Below are positions 1 through 12,773 of a stretch of DNA of 64,000 nucleotides, piece after piece. Below the pieces are notes generated by a model. That model was not told the DNA's origin. It ran no database searches and worked only from the letters and a program-made list of their open reading frames with translations. The translations under genes were made by a program, and so were the position numbers. Position 1 is the stretch's first letter; each line of letters begins with the position of its first letter. Where the stretch lies: positions 8,621,390-8,685,389 of the forward strand of contig RSEF01000004.1 in the NCBI GenBank assembly GCA_003993805.1, written 5' to 3'. This stretch comes from Himantopus leucocephalus (taxonomy: Eukaryota > Chordata > Aves > Charadriiformes > Recurvirostridae).

Positions 1-2910
1 AAAAAACTTTGTTATGATTTAATGGTAGCATGTACATAATTTGGGGCAGTTTAGAAGCACCTAACCTGGGCAAAGAGATATCTGGGCAAATTTGGGTAAC
101 GGAGCAGGCTACCCATATACGTGGGCAAAGGTAATAATGTTCTCAATGCCCCAGCTAGCATGGCAGCTCTGTACAGCTTCCACTGAAGGCATCCTTTGCA
201 GCTGGTGCTTCAGCAGCACAGAGCTTTGCATCTGCTATGCTGCCATCTAAAGGATAAGAAAAAAAGGGGGGAAGATTAGATTTTCCATGTGCTCTGTGGG
301 AATTATGAACCAACTGGCTATAAGGACTATCCAAATTCTAGGTTTTAATTAGAACTGCACCACAAACCTGAGGGATAATTGTAAGTGTTGACTCAACGTA
401 GTGGACTGGATCACCACCAGCAGTAATGTAATACTTGTACTTTTAGAAGATTTCGTTACTTCGGAATGGTTGAACCAGTCTATATAGTTAGAGAGGAGGA
501 GTCAGAAATTATTTATGGACTGCATTACAATTTACAGCTCAGAAAAATTAACACAGGTGGCAGATAGCTGTATAAACAAGAGCCTCAAGATATCCTTTTC
601 CCATTCGATGACTAAGCAGCCATATCAAAGTCCTCTGTAGTCTACCTCTGCAAAGACTTGAAATGAAATTGGAACTTGGTAATAGAAATTAATGAAGTAC
701 AAGATCTTACTCACCAGGTGGGTTTTCCCAAGCAACCTACAATACTAATTATAAAACTTAATTAATAACATTGTATTTTTTTGTAATTTATCACAGTTTT
801 CTGTTTATACTTTGCTATCAAGTTTTAAAAAAATACTTGTATTTTTTTGCAACTACATTTTAATCTACATATAACAAACAAACAAAAAAGAAAACAATAG
901 CTTAGGTCCCATTAAGATTGCAAAGCTCATACTTAGGTTTATGGCTAGAATACCAGTAATAAAGACAAGCTGTTAAAAGAAATAAATAGAAAGAAGTAGT
1001 TATAAGGAATTAAAAGAGCTTTTGTTTAAAGAACAAATATGAATCAAAGCAAAATAGGGACTGTTAAATGAAGTAAAACTTCCTATTAACAGATTGTTTA
1101 AACTGTTTAACTATGGAGTCACCATAGTCATTACACATTGAATCAGTTGAAACCAGTCAGAGTAGTACGAACAGTCTGGTGATTAAAGAACTGGAGTACA
1201 GTAAGGACAATTTCCTGTCTATCACAGAGTTTCTAGATGATGAAAGTTTTTTATGAAGACGCCTTCTGCCTGTGTTTCCAGCTTTCAAATGGAATCTGAT
1301 CGCAACCGCACAAGAAGCTTTATGGACATAAACTGAATAGTGTCGATGAAGTACTCGGATAATGTAGAGAAAAAGGTCAAGAAGAAAACTGATCAAGCCT
1401 CTTTTAAATAAGTATTTCTTTAAACAAGCTAATTCACTGCACTATGATTACAATAAGAAAAAACACTAATACAACGTTACAAAGCATTCCTGCCTTCTTA
1501 AAATCCACTAGATCAGTGGCTCTGAATCTGCGCATTTGTCTTCCTAAAGATAAAAATTAAACATATCCATCTAGAAACTTAGGAAAGTATACTTGGAGAC
1601 TGGATAAGCAAAGATCAGAGAAAATTTCCCAGTCGCTATTACCAGTGGACATGACATGAAGCAGCAAATTCGGGAAACGATGATGTTTTACTATTTGATG
1701 TTACTTGACCTACAACTGTAACTGCGCAAACTCCTGACAGCAGTTTAGTATTTTTCCCCACACATAGCAAATAGTAGCTACTGAACCGTAACCACTTGAA
1801 GTCAGGTATCCAAATCTCATCAGCTAGTATCAGGCTGTCAATTCTGCTCAGCCAGATCCCTGCAAATGAGAAGGTTTTATAAGGTTCATTGTATGTAGTC
1901 AAGTGCTGAAAATAGTATATATTTTCAGCAAAATATGCCAAAATTCACAATGATTATTTCACTCATTCCATGGCTTATATTCTGCAGCAGAAATGAACTT
2001 TAAAATACATAAAACAAAAGCACTGATTTCCCTAGCATATTAATAGAAAAAGTACTTGTAGAGAAGTTTGTATATGGAGGAAAATGAAATGTGAATATTC
2101 AATTCAGTTTTGTACTTTAAGAGTAACATAAGGTGACCTTAATCCACATTTATATATGCCACAGCATGAATTAACCAGCTGCCTGCCTCATGAGTGGGCA
2201 GAACAAGTTAAAGCAACCAGAAACATGGTTTGATTTATACTTTCTCCTGTAGTCACAATGAATAGTATCTACACTGCCATGCACTGGGCTCGGATCCTTG
2301 CCATGTGTCCTGTCTCAGAACAGACTATTTGATCTAAAGAAAAATCATCCTTGTTCTTTTCCATTCATTTTAGGAGAGCTTTGATATTTTTTAGCTGGAA
2401 TTATATTTACTCAAATTATTAAAAAATACATTGATTGTATGCAGTTTTTTGTGAAAAAGGAAACACCCTGAAAAGATCGAAGACTTTGAAATTTAAATAA
2501 CAAAACATTTACTTAAAATAATTTCAAAATGTATCTTAATTATATTTTTTTTAGATTAAACAATTTAATTTGAAAATGCAACAACAAAATATGTGTTTTA
2601 TGCAAAAGTAGTATTTTAATTGAATTTTACAGAGCCAAATTTCCAGTGTTTATTTAAAACAATTTTTTAGAATTGTTATTTAACTAAATCTAAGCTATTT
2701 GAACACCTCAAGTCCTTTTCTGGCAGGTCTTAACTGGATTAGAAAAATATGAGTTATGGTGACAAATGAACAGCTCATCAGAGTAGTTGACAGCACATGA
2801 ATAAGGACTGATGCATGTTTCAGTTTGTAGTATTAATTTAAAAAGAGGACTTCCAGGGTTTTCAGTACTGGGTTTGGTGAGGATAATTTCAAAGGAATGT
2901 TTACTTTATT

Positions 2911-2948
2911 AAAAAGTATCAAACTTTTAGTTTCAAAAAGTATCAAAC
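2911..2948. repeat. Short direct repeat
   Basis: AAAAAGTATCAAAC occurs at 2911-2924 and again at 2935-2948, separated by 10 bases. It is a small local duplication in AT-rich intron. Confidence 0.7.
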
Positions 2949-3788
2949 AAATTTAAAAATATAAATACAAATCAGTACTTGTCTGTCACCAGTTAAGAGT
3001 AATAAAAAGTAATAAAATACTTTAGAATAAAAGCCTAATTGAAAATTAGACCTCCTTAAACACAGTCAAGTTGAAAAGAATCACCTTACTTATCTTCTGC
3101 AAAATCCAAGTAAAACCTTTGTTATTGGAAGCTGTAATTACAAAGGCCAAATACATCTTTGCAGACAACGTGTGCATCCACATCTTGCATGCACACATAT
3201 TATTCATTAAATAGACATTTAGAGCTCTCTTTCCACTGCAGGACTGTTGCTTATCTCACTGTACAAGAAGCAAACCAACACTGCAGACTACACATGGCAG
3301 GAAAGCTGCAATGCATCCTAAGTCAACAGACCTCATTTGCTGAAGTCTTAAGAATAGCCTAATTTCTGGCCAGCTCCTTTGTTCCTGTATTATTTTGTTA
3401 TGGAGGAATTCTCTCCTGGCTTGTTGCAGGCTTTTACAATAAATAGGATATGCAAGGCAGAAGTTACATACGTTTACCCTGAAAACTGGGTCAAAAGATA
3501 ACTCTTTTAAGGAGTGTTTAAAAAAAACCACTCTGCACAATTGCACAATGCATTACCCAGGGCAAGGGGAAATATGGAGAGCCTTATCTTGTGTTAAATA
3601 AACTAAGCTGGTTAGAGCAGCAACACTCTGGAATTATTTATTAGGTGGAAATTATTGCCTGGTTGCAAAAATAATGTACTTTAAATGTTGTGGAGTTTCT
3701 CAGAGAGAAGAAAACACATAAACTCGGAGGTATGACGTTTCTGTTTATGTGAATGTGATCACACTGCTCTTATATTTTGAGTGCAGGA

Positions 3789-3806
3789 TGTATCATATAT
3801 GATACA
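3789..3806. repeat. Perfect 18-bp palindrome
   Basis: TGTATCATATATGATACA reads the same on both strands. About 25 bases on, AGTATAAAAAGC (near 3830) is TATA-like, and TGACGTTT lies about 50 bases upstream. The cluster could be regulatory, but the base composition makes chance plausible. Confidence 0.6.
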
Positions 3807-6800
3807 AAGCTTGCACCTTCCTATTAAATAGTATAAAAAGCTCAGGTTGCATTCCCCTAACAACACTGCAACAAGGAACGTGACTTGGACATGCTGGCCA
3901 GAAAGTGAAAAAGGCTCATTTCAAAATTATTGGGAGATGCAAAGCTATTTGCATTAAAAGATGACTCCAAGGCATGAGCAAATAAGGAAATGCAAGCACA
4001 TTTCTACCATACCAGCTGTAAGCAGATGGGAGAGAATTAATTATCAAAAAGAGTTAAGTGTAAGATAGATTTTTGTTCCTGCAAAGGAACATCACATAAA
4101 TTACCAGGGCAACACATGAAGTTTTCTAGGGTAAATGAATTTAAAACAGTGCACTGTTTGGATAAAATTAGGCTGTCTCAGAGTTTAAAACGGTATTTTT
4201 CCAAGGTTTATGAGTAATCAGTGGAAGAATGTTGGTGAGTCCGCTTGCCTCCAATGTCTTCTTAGCCTCTACGGATCATTGCACCTGAGAGTTTATCTCC
4301 CTTGGGAACTTATTATGCAGTAAACAAGGCTGTAAATTTATAGGGGACTCTGCACTCACTCCACTTGTGGACACTGTTAATGTGCCATAAGAATCCTCTG
4401 TAAGAGCTCACTCTCTTTTTTCAAAAGTGAAAAACACTGAGCATAGAGAATCTACATGGGGAATCAGTATGGATCACTGAATGTGATGTGACTTCCTATC
4501 TACATTTACTTCCTTGCAAACACAAACTTGTCACTGTAGAAAGAACAGTAGACTTCACTCTGTCTGTGCCAGAGCACTTGCTGCAGACAGTCATCACCTG
4601 TGCTCGGGCTTTCTAAACCCCAGAGCCTCCGCTAATCACTGCCACACGTAACATGATTAGCTTTCACTCTACTGTAGATGTCCGAATTGTCCCTCCTTAT
4701 TAAAGAACCGAAACAAACATAAATCAATATAGAAGTAAACATAAGCATAAATAATAGGAACAATTGCAAAGTAGAAAATATTGCCCTCAGAGCTATATTA
4801 TGTTGTGCTGCAATGTTTTAGAAAACACTGTGTACAACTACAGTGCCATTCCCAGTAACCTTAAATATATATGATTTGTATTGAATATTAATAGTAATAA
4901 TGGTAAATACACCAAAGTTTTGAGAGCTAAAGCACAGAATGGGAACTTAGTTGTGAGTGCTGTCACCGCTAAAGTTTCTAAGTTGCACTGGTGCTTGAAG
5001 CCTATAGGGGAAGATTTTATTTCTTTTCAGCAGCAAGTTGAACATTTGCAAATGTTACAACTTAGCAGACTTCTGTGGTCTTATCCAAAGCAAATACTGC
5101 ACCTAGAAACTGAAGGCAGATATTTAATAAATAAAGTTAATGAAATTAAATTAACCAAAAAATTAAATTAATTAACAAAAACTAATAGCTGCTTTTCTTG
5201 TGTTGCACTGAAGAAAATTTTACTTAGCATTCCTATCAAAACTTCAGCTGGTATGGTATGTTATAGACCATAACATAGCCTGAATAAGCCTTTGAATCTT
5301 GCATTCCTTGCTCTTGTACAATGCATTTCTTTTATTAAAGCATCAGCTTACAAATGCATTATGGAATTTCATTTTCTGTGCTGAGAAAAAAAAAGCAGCA
5401 GGAAGAGTTCCAAACCCAACAGTGCTTCTATCATTTTTGGCTGCAGAAAAAAAAACAACCAGAAAATGTAACAAGTTTCAGAAGAACAAATGGAAAATTA
5501 TCCAAAGCAAGCCATCCCCAAAATTCAATATTAATACAAAAAGAGCCTCATGATTCTTTCTAGAGCGCCCTTCACTAAATTTGAATACATAGGAATGACA
5601 TTACCAAGAGCACATTCTTCTTTTATATCTGTTACAAGTGACCAAGTTGTGGAATCAGAGCCAGAAGTCAGATTTTTTTTTTCATTAATGTCTGGAAAAG
5701 CAGAATAGAGAAAACAAAAAACCCCACAGAAATAGAAAAAAACAAAGCAGCACCATGTTAGCACTCCCCAATCGATACGACTTCATGACTTTAGCAGTGA
5801 TACCTGCCCTTAAATTAAAGGATTTTTTCCGAGTATTTCAATATGCTGTATCAGTCTGAAAACAGAAAACGATAACCCTCTGCACTGTGAAATAGGTACA
5901 CACACATCTACATGAGCTGAATTATTTGAGGCTAATTCAACTCATCACATTATTTGTAGCGTTTTGTAAAGCAGGATGTGAATATATTCAGCTGAAGGCT
6001 TTCCAATACGATTTGCAACGAGTTATGAGAATTGGATGTATTTTTCCTTTTATAATATACACTGCATCACTTCTCCAAAGCTACTGCCATTCTGTAATGA
6101 ATATTTCTGATTATTTATAACAGAGTAAGGGTCAGGGAGCATTAGAAATTGAACTCAGGCAGAAGAGAGCTGCATCCCAAGATACAGTGCTAGCAGGCAA
6201 AGTCTGAGATTTCTTTCACCCTGTTGTTCGTGACCTCAGTCCTGACCCGTCTGTAAATGTGAGAGGTAAATATGTCTGCTTCCAGCACAGTCCAAGGTCT
6301 TTGACAACCAAATATCAGGTAGCTGTACGAGACTGAATATGTCCATCTGCTGAGTCTGCTTTAAACCGCAATCCATAAACCTGTCACCCTGAATTTGAAG
6401 AGTATTATTTTTCTCCCCCATCCCCAGAAGTGATGGAATTTGTTTTATCTTTGTTATTTTCTGTTAATCATGCCTGTTACTCATCAAACAATTATGAATT
6501 TCGAACTCGGTTAAAGAATGCAAAATAAATTCTGTGAATTGAGCAATCCATTCCAGTAGTAGCTAACAACATCTACAACCTCCAATAACATACACTGTAA
6601 TAATGACCATATTCCAAAGTAATGGGATAAATGCAATAGTTATATATTTCTCAATATGATGTGGTATCTGTGAGTATCTGCAATACATTTTTACCTCAGG
6701 TCCACTTGCAAAGGAAAAATAAGTAGATATTGTTTTCTTTCAGATTGGGAAATGGACTAAGCCGAACACCAACAAACAGAAAAAGCCTAAAAAAAATGTG

Positions 6801-7083
6801 GTCGGTGCACATACACATTTCCTGTGACTTCTGCTTTGCAGCTGATCATTCATAACCTCAGTAGGTACACATATAGTCAAAGAAAATAAGACAGACAACA
6901 TTAATAAAAAGAAAATTTGGTATAAATTATTGGAATTTGTAAAAGCAAAATAGCAGATGGTTACAGGTTATTTTATAAGAGCTATTTTCCAGGGTATTTT
7001 GTACAGTAGTAGGGTGATTTACAACTACCAAATCTGGATTGTTTTCACTCTGTTGTTTCAAGATAAGCATCTGAACAATTTTT

Positions 7084-7095
7084 CCCCCCCCCCCC
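7084..7095. repeat. C12 homopolymer
   Basis: Twelve C residues follow a short T run. Similar C-then-T homopolymer pairs occur at 28223-28241 (C10 T9) and 33777-33795 (C8 T11). Confidence 0.95.
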
Positions 7096-10000
7096 ATCGG
7101 TGCTAACGTGCTTGAAATTAAAAAGAAATCTGCATTTGAGATTTTAAAATAGGTCTATTTTAAATTGATAAATTTTCTTTCACTTCAGATGGCACTCAAG
7201 TATTGGATTCGTGTTTAAAAATATGGCAAATATACTGAAGGTATATTAAACACTACAAGCAAACATTTTTTCCAAAATACCTTCCAAACTTTTGAGGAAG
7301 TTTTCTGATATAGTATGAATCGTGGAAAATACTTGCATGATGTCTAACGAACATGTGTCAACATGTATTTCTCATTCCCTATTTTAGCTAACATTTCCCC
7401 CTCCTTTTTTTTTTAAAGTCTTTGACAAATTAAAACCAGCATAGTTAATAAAGGGAATTGATAATACAAATGTTAAATACACGTATATTGACACATATAT
7501 AGATACACTATTATATACAACATAATACACATACAACCTATTCTAATAAGTTCTATCTGAAAGAAATTCCTTCCCAGTCTCGAAACAAAGACAAAAGCAC
7601 TAAGATGATGTATTATTACTCTTTAGATGTGTGTTTGGTGCAGGGAAGCCAAATAATTTATTCAAATTCATGTAGTAAGCAAAGTTGTATTCTAGTGTTA
7701 AGCTCATTAATGCAAAGCTACTACTATAATCAAAACTGTAAAACAAACAAAAAGGCTGTTTTGCTATATAGTCCTGTTCCGTTCTATTCATGACCACCTC
7801 TGTAAGTCCTAATGTACTAATCCCTCACCTGCAATTCTTTTGCTACAGTGACAACATTCAGACTATCACCTATGGAGTTAGATAAAGGGTACCTGCGGTG
7901 CCCCACTCAATTGAGATACAAAAAAACCCCAATAAAACAACTACAGACTGAAATAAATCACTTCTGCAGATTATTTCTTTTACTATTCAGAGAAAGAGAA
8001 AAGCTACTTCCTCCCATTCTCCAAATTTTTTAAGATGAGCAAAATTTCTGTTGGCAAAAAGGTTAAGTCAGAAAAACATAGTTTTATTTAATCATTATAA
8101 AAAACAGTTTTCTTTGTAGAGATACACAACTGTCAGATACCTTACTGAGCCTTCCATATTGCAGACAATATAATTTTAAAATTACAAGCTTTGAAATCAG
8201 TCAGAAGATCTTCCAAAAACACCGAGTAGTCAAAACACAAGACTGAAATTAGCTCTACAAAGAAAAGCCAAAACATTTTGTAATAGCAGACTCGATAAAT
8301 GCTTTATGAGGAACCTGTAATATAACCCACAGGAAACTCCAGGTCACTGCAAAAAACATACAATGCTGCATTTGCCCTTTGAGTCCACACTGTGACATCG
8401 ATTCAAGTTTGATATTTACAATTTCTTTCTGTAATTCCTTAACATACATAATATTTTGAGAGACCAGGATTTGCAGTGGTGCCAACATCTTCCTGCCCGT
8501 CTAGACACTGACTGGAGAACTTCTAAATTTTATGATTAAAAGTCTCTTGGCAAAAGTTGGAACTGATGCAAAAATTGCCATCTATCCTATTAATTTTGAT
8601 ATTTCTATAGCTAGGAAAGTTTATCTATGCTTGTATGTTCAGATGGGAAACAGCCCTTCATGTGCATTTTGATTTTAAATTGGCTATTTTAAAATTAGTG
8701 AATGCATCCTTATATATATAAAAATCATAATTAATGCTACAAGCATAGTACACAAGGAAAGGATTAGACTCAGATCATGGGAGTCTTTAGACTTTTATCA
8801 AAATTATCAGATCTTGTGAGTTACAAAGTATTAGGAACTAAGTCCATAACATACACGGGTTTTGCCCTGAGCGTTTTTAATGGGGTAAAAGACATTTCAC
8901 AGACAAAAGCAATTAGTGACTATGTTCAGAAATTGGTAATACCATCTTGATATGGAGCTGAAGATGCTAGAGGGTTCAATTTGAATCCTTTTGATGTTCT
9001 GAATTTTAGTTAATGATAACTCTCTTTCTGTGGGATTTCTGCATCTATCTATAGACAGACAGTAAATTTATGTCCTCGTCAAACACCCTCCACCCCTTCT
9101 TTCTAAGCATTATGGATACTTACTACGATTAGGAAATACGTTTTTTAAAATGGTAATGGTAAATATGACAGAAAAGTACATTAATTCTGTGCTAAGGTCC
9201 AGAGAACGAACAGCCCATAGAGAAGGTGAAAAGTGCAAATGTTTGTACACAGACAAATCTTTAAGCTATTGAGGGGACGTTCTGGAAAGAAGCATGCAAT
9301 TTTGCATTCAAACCTTGTCTCATCATACGTTAAGCCCTTCTTAAGCCACATAGCCTTTCTAGATTATAAAAGCAGTCTATTGAATAGGAGATAAACAGTG
9401 TAATGTTTGTTCTTGTTCTTTCCTATATTCCCTGAAAATTGATGCCATTCTTAATGATAATTTAAAAATAGAAATGTACATAAGTATGCATATAATACAT
9501 ACATATTTTTATTTACCAAATGCCTTAAAAACATTAAGCTATTAAGAAAAATAGTCTGCAAACCTTTGGAGAATGAGCGTTCAATTGGTATAAAATTGAG
9601 CTATTGGAAAACTCTTGCCAGCATGAGGCAGTCAGGAGGAAGGAAGGAAGGAAGCTTGCTGTGTTTGTCCTCAGCACAGGCTGGACGGTGGGCAAAGGCT
9701 CTTGGCCAGCAGGCCTGGAGGGCCGCAGCTCCAGAACTTACAGCGGAGAAACCTTTGCCGTCAGAGGGGTTTAAAGCTGTTTTTCTAATTTCGGAGCTGG
9801 CTAAGGAGTTGTGCTCATTACAGGCAACCTGCTGAAATCAGGAGTTCCAGCAAGATGGCAATTTAATATTCAAATATGGAGGTAATTTATTTGTCAAACT
9901 ACAACGTGAGAGGAGTAAAATGTAATAAATACAAGCCACCAGAACAAGCAGAAACTCCATCCATGTGTCCATGTGTAGTATGAAGCACGTGTGTATGTCT

Positions 10001-12204
10001 GTCCATCACCCAAACTGCTGTGTAAATGATGTTTTAATTAGAATTAGAAAAATCTTCTATATCTTACTATCAAGAAATAAATTCAGAAAAAGAATCCACA
10101 AGGCCCCGTCTCTTGCATGACTTCCTTGAGCGAAGTTTCTCAATAATAAACCATAATAATATTATAGATGTAAATAACAGACATACATGCTTAAATAAGG
10201 AAATTCTGGGATAAAGTTCTCTGTGTATAAACACAGACAAAACTCAGAAACAGATAATCTCTGTATGCTTCATAATTATGTATGTGTACGTACGTAACCT
10301 GCTAAACTGGGACTTCAGAATAGGGGGAGAAAAGCAGAAAATATTTGTGAAGAGCATATGCCTGAAGACCTCAGAAAAATAATTTGAAGAGACTAAATTC
10401 TATTATTTTCAACAAAAATGCCAGTGCCAGGCTCAAGCAAGCTTTTAAAGGAGTCACTTTCCTTCCAGGATTGCACACTGAAAGGCAAACAGCGTTTTGG
10501 TTTCTACCTGTAAAAAAACAAATACAATAGAGAAAAAGGCAACTTCATAATTCAGGGTGTTGTACCAAACTCCAGAAACCGTAATGAACAGCTTCTTTGT
10601 AAAAAGGTTAGTGCTTGCAGTGATTACATCCTCTATTGCTGGTATATGAACCTTTGAATATTAAATGATTTTTGTCTATCAGGCCATTCCTTGCAAACAA
10701 ATTATTGCTGCAAGTGGATTAGACAATGACACGCAGGACCTTGTGTCTGCATGGATTATACAGGTATATCCGCCAATGCCTTTTCACAGTACTGTCTTTA
10801 GTTTAATGTTCAGATATACAAATATAATTCACTGAGCTATCGTTTTTTGGTAAACTGCACTTTGCAGACACTGCAGAGCGATTTGATGTCTCTCAAGGTG
10901 GATAATAGCATGAATAATTCATTAAGCTCACTGGAGTTAATGTTGTTGTACTCAAGGTTAAGTATTCCCCCATCTCCATATAAGGAATTACTTGATTGCT
11001 TACCTTAAAAATGAACTTTCTTAAAAAAAGCCATTGTACAAATAATAGGATATGTCTGACCGCCATAATTTTTAAGCTAATCCTTCAAGGTGCCAGCAAA
11101 TAACGATATACTGAATAAGCTTATGATTTTTCTCAGTTATCTTACAACTCTTTATAACAAACACACCCATAGAGTAAAAATATCTTTGTTCTGAGGCATT
11201 TTTTTTGTTCTTTACAGTACCTCTTCCAATGATAAAGGTGATTTTATTTATTAAGGACTATAATAAAAAATAAAAGCAAAATCAAGGGACTGTGTCCAGA
11301 TTGGTCATGAGCTTAATAAAGATTAATAAAACTACCAAGAGTAAAGCAATGTGCTATTTAGTCAAAATCACAAATAAGCTGTAGCATTCAGATTATCCTT
11401 GGACAAACTGTGGGTAAAAAAACCCTCTAAGAAATAAGGCCATGGAAACAAGCCAGGTTGTTTGGCTGGTGGTCGATGTAATTAAAAGCAGCAGCCAGAC
11501 AGCTAGCCACGTTCAACTGCAGCTAAGCAAATGGTTTCACTGCGTCCTCTATCAGCAAGGTCTTCTGCATGGCAAGATCAAATCCTGCAGAACAAAAAGT
11601 ACTTTCTGACAAGTGCAGCCTTCACCTCTAGCTAATAACTCGCCGATCAAACTCCGATTGAACCCCATAGGAAACAAGGACTACGTTGAACCACTCTGAA
11701 GAACTCAGCATCTCAAAGATAGATACCTTGGCCTCTCCAAGTGATAATACAATGCAGATTATTTGGAAGAGGACACTTCCACAGGACACTATAAGAAACT
11801 CACTTCAATATTCCACGGACACTAGTTACCTCAGACTCTCAGATTCTTCAGAAACTCCCAGTCTGGAGCACATATTAAAAGATCATTTGTGTATGCGATT
11901 AATTACTTGACTGGCTATAAAAGCTTGTTCAGACGAACAGTTACGTGGAGGATGAAACTCCTGCTTCTTCTGCTGCAAGATGAGGCTTCGTACGCATGAC
12001 TACACTACAGCATGCTCCATTTCAGACTATGGACGCTCTCCTAATCACACTGACAGAACAAACATACCTTGATAGCACCATTGAATGTTTTTCTCTTACT
12101 AATGCACTGAAGGTGGTAAACAGTTATGAGAAACTATTTCAGTTTTATTGCATTCTACCAGTATATTTTGAGGGTTGACTATAAGTGATAGTTACTGGGT
12201 TTCT

Positions 12205-12773
12205 ACACACCAGAGGGCTGTGCTGCCATGNAGGCCGGAGAGTTGGACAGAGAGAAACATAATGAAGCTCAAGAAGGGCAAGTGTAGGGTCCTGCACCTA
12301 GGGAGGAATAACCCCATGCACCAGTAGAGGTTAGGGGTTGAATCTCCTGGAGAACAGTTCTGTGGAAAGGGAACTGGGAGTCCTGGGGGACAAAAAGTTG
12401 ACCATGAACCAGCAATGTACCCTTGTGGCCAAGAAGGCCAATGGTATCCTGGNNNNNNNNNNNNNNNNNNNNNNNNNNNNNNNNNNNNNNNNNNNNNNNN
12501 NNNNNNNNNNNNNNNNNNNNNNNNNNNNNNNNNNNNNNNNNNNNNNNNNNNNCTTCTTTACTTTGAGGGTAACAGAGCACTGGCACAGGCTGCCCGGACA
12601 GGTTGTGGAGTCTCCCTCTCTGGAGATATTCAAAACCTGCCGGGACGCAACCTGCTGTGCAAACCATCCTGTGCAACCTGCTGTAAGTGACCCTGCTGTG
12701 GCAGGGGGGTTGGACTGGATGATCTCCGAAGGTCCCTTCCAACCTCTACCGTTCTGTGATTCTGTGTGATTCT
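12205..12773 (+). mobile_element. CR1 LINE, 3' part, interrupted by an assembly gap
   Basis: A 5'-truncated non-LTR retrotransposon copy in plus orientation. Left of the gap one frame reads SSVERELGVLGDKKLT and then QQCTLVAKKANGIL. Right of it the frame reads FFTLRVTEHWHRLPGQVVES and then PSLEIFKT. These are the familiar C-terminal stretches of CR1 ORF2. The 3' end is the usual CR1 tail: a GGTTGGACTGGATGATCTCC-like block, CCTTCCAACC, then TGTGATTCTGTGTGATTCT. The copy is dead because the frame degrades after the last motif. The sequence missing between the two sides is normally several hundred bases in CR1, so the 100 N are not a measured length. The left boundary is approximate. Confidence 0.93.
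12453..12552. other. Assembly gap (100 N) inside CR1
   Basis: Exactly 100 N with CR1 sequence on both sides in the same orientation. The round number indicates a gap of unknown size. A single N also occurs at 12231 near the left end of the same element. Confidence 0.99.

Larger units (their letters stand above)
1..12204. other. Intronic, AT-rich DNA without recognised gene
   Basis: This stretch has only short chance frames (under 105 codons), many A or T runs, and the small repeats listed separately. A locally GC-richer patch lies at about 9640-9790, containing GGAAGGAAGGAAGGAAGC. I see no CR1, LTR, exon or RNA gene. By position it is the far downstream part of the intron that follows the protocadherin exon. 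Confidence 0.6.

Noticed and set aside
9566..9835. 89-codon plus frame in a GC-richer patch
   Set aside because: Contains a GGAA simple repeat and no recognisable protein features.
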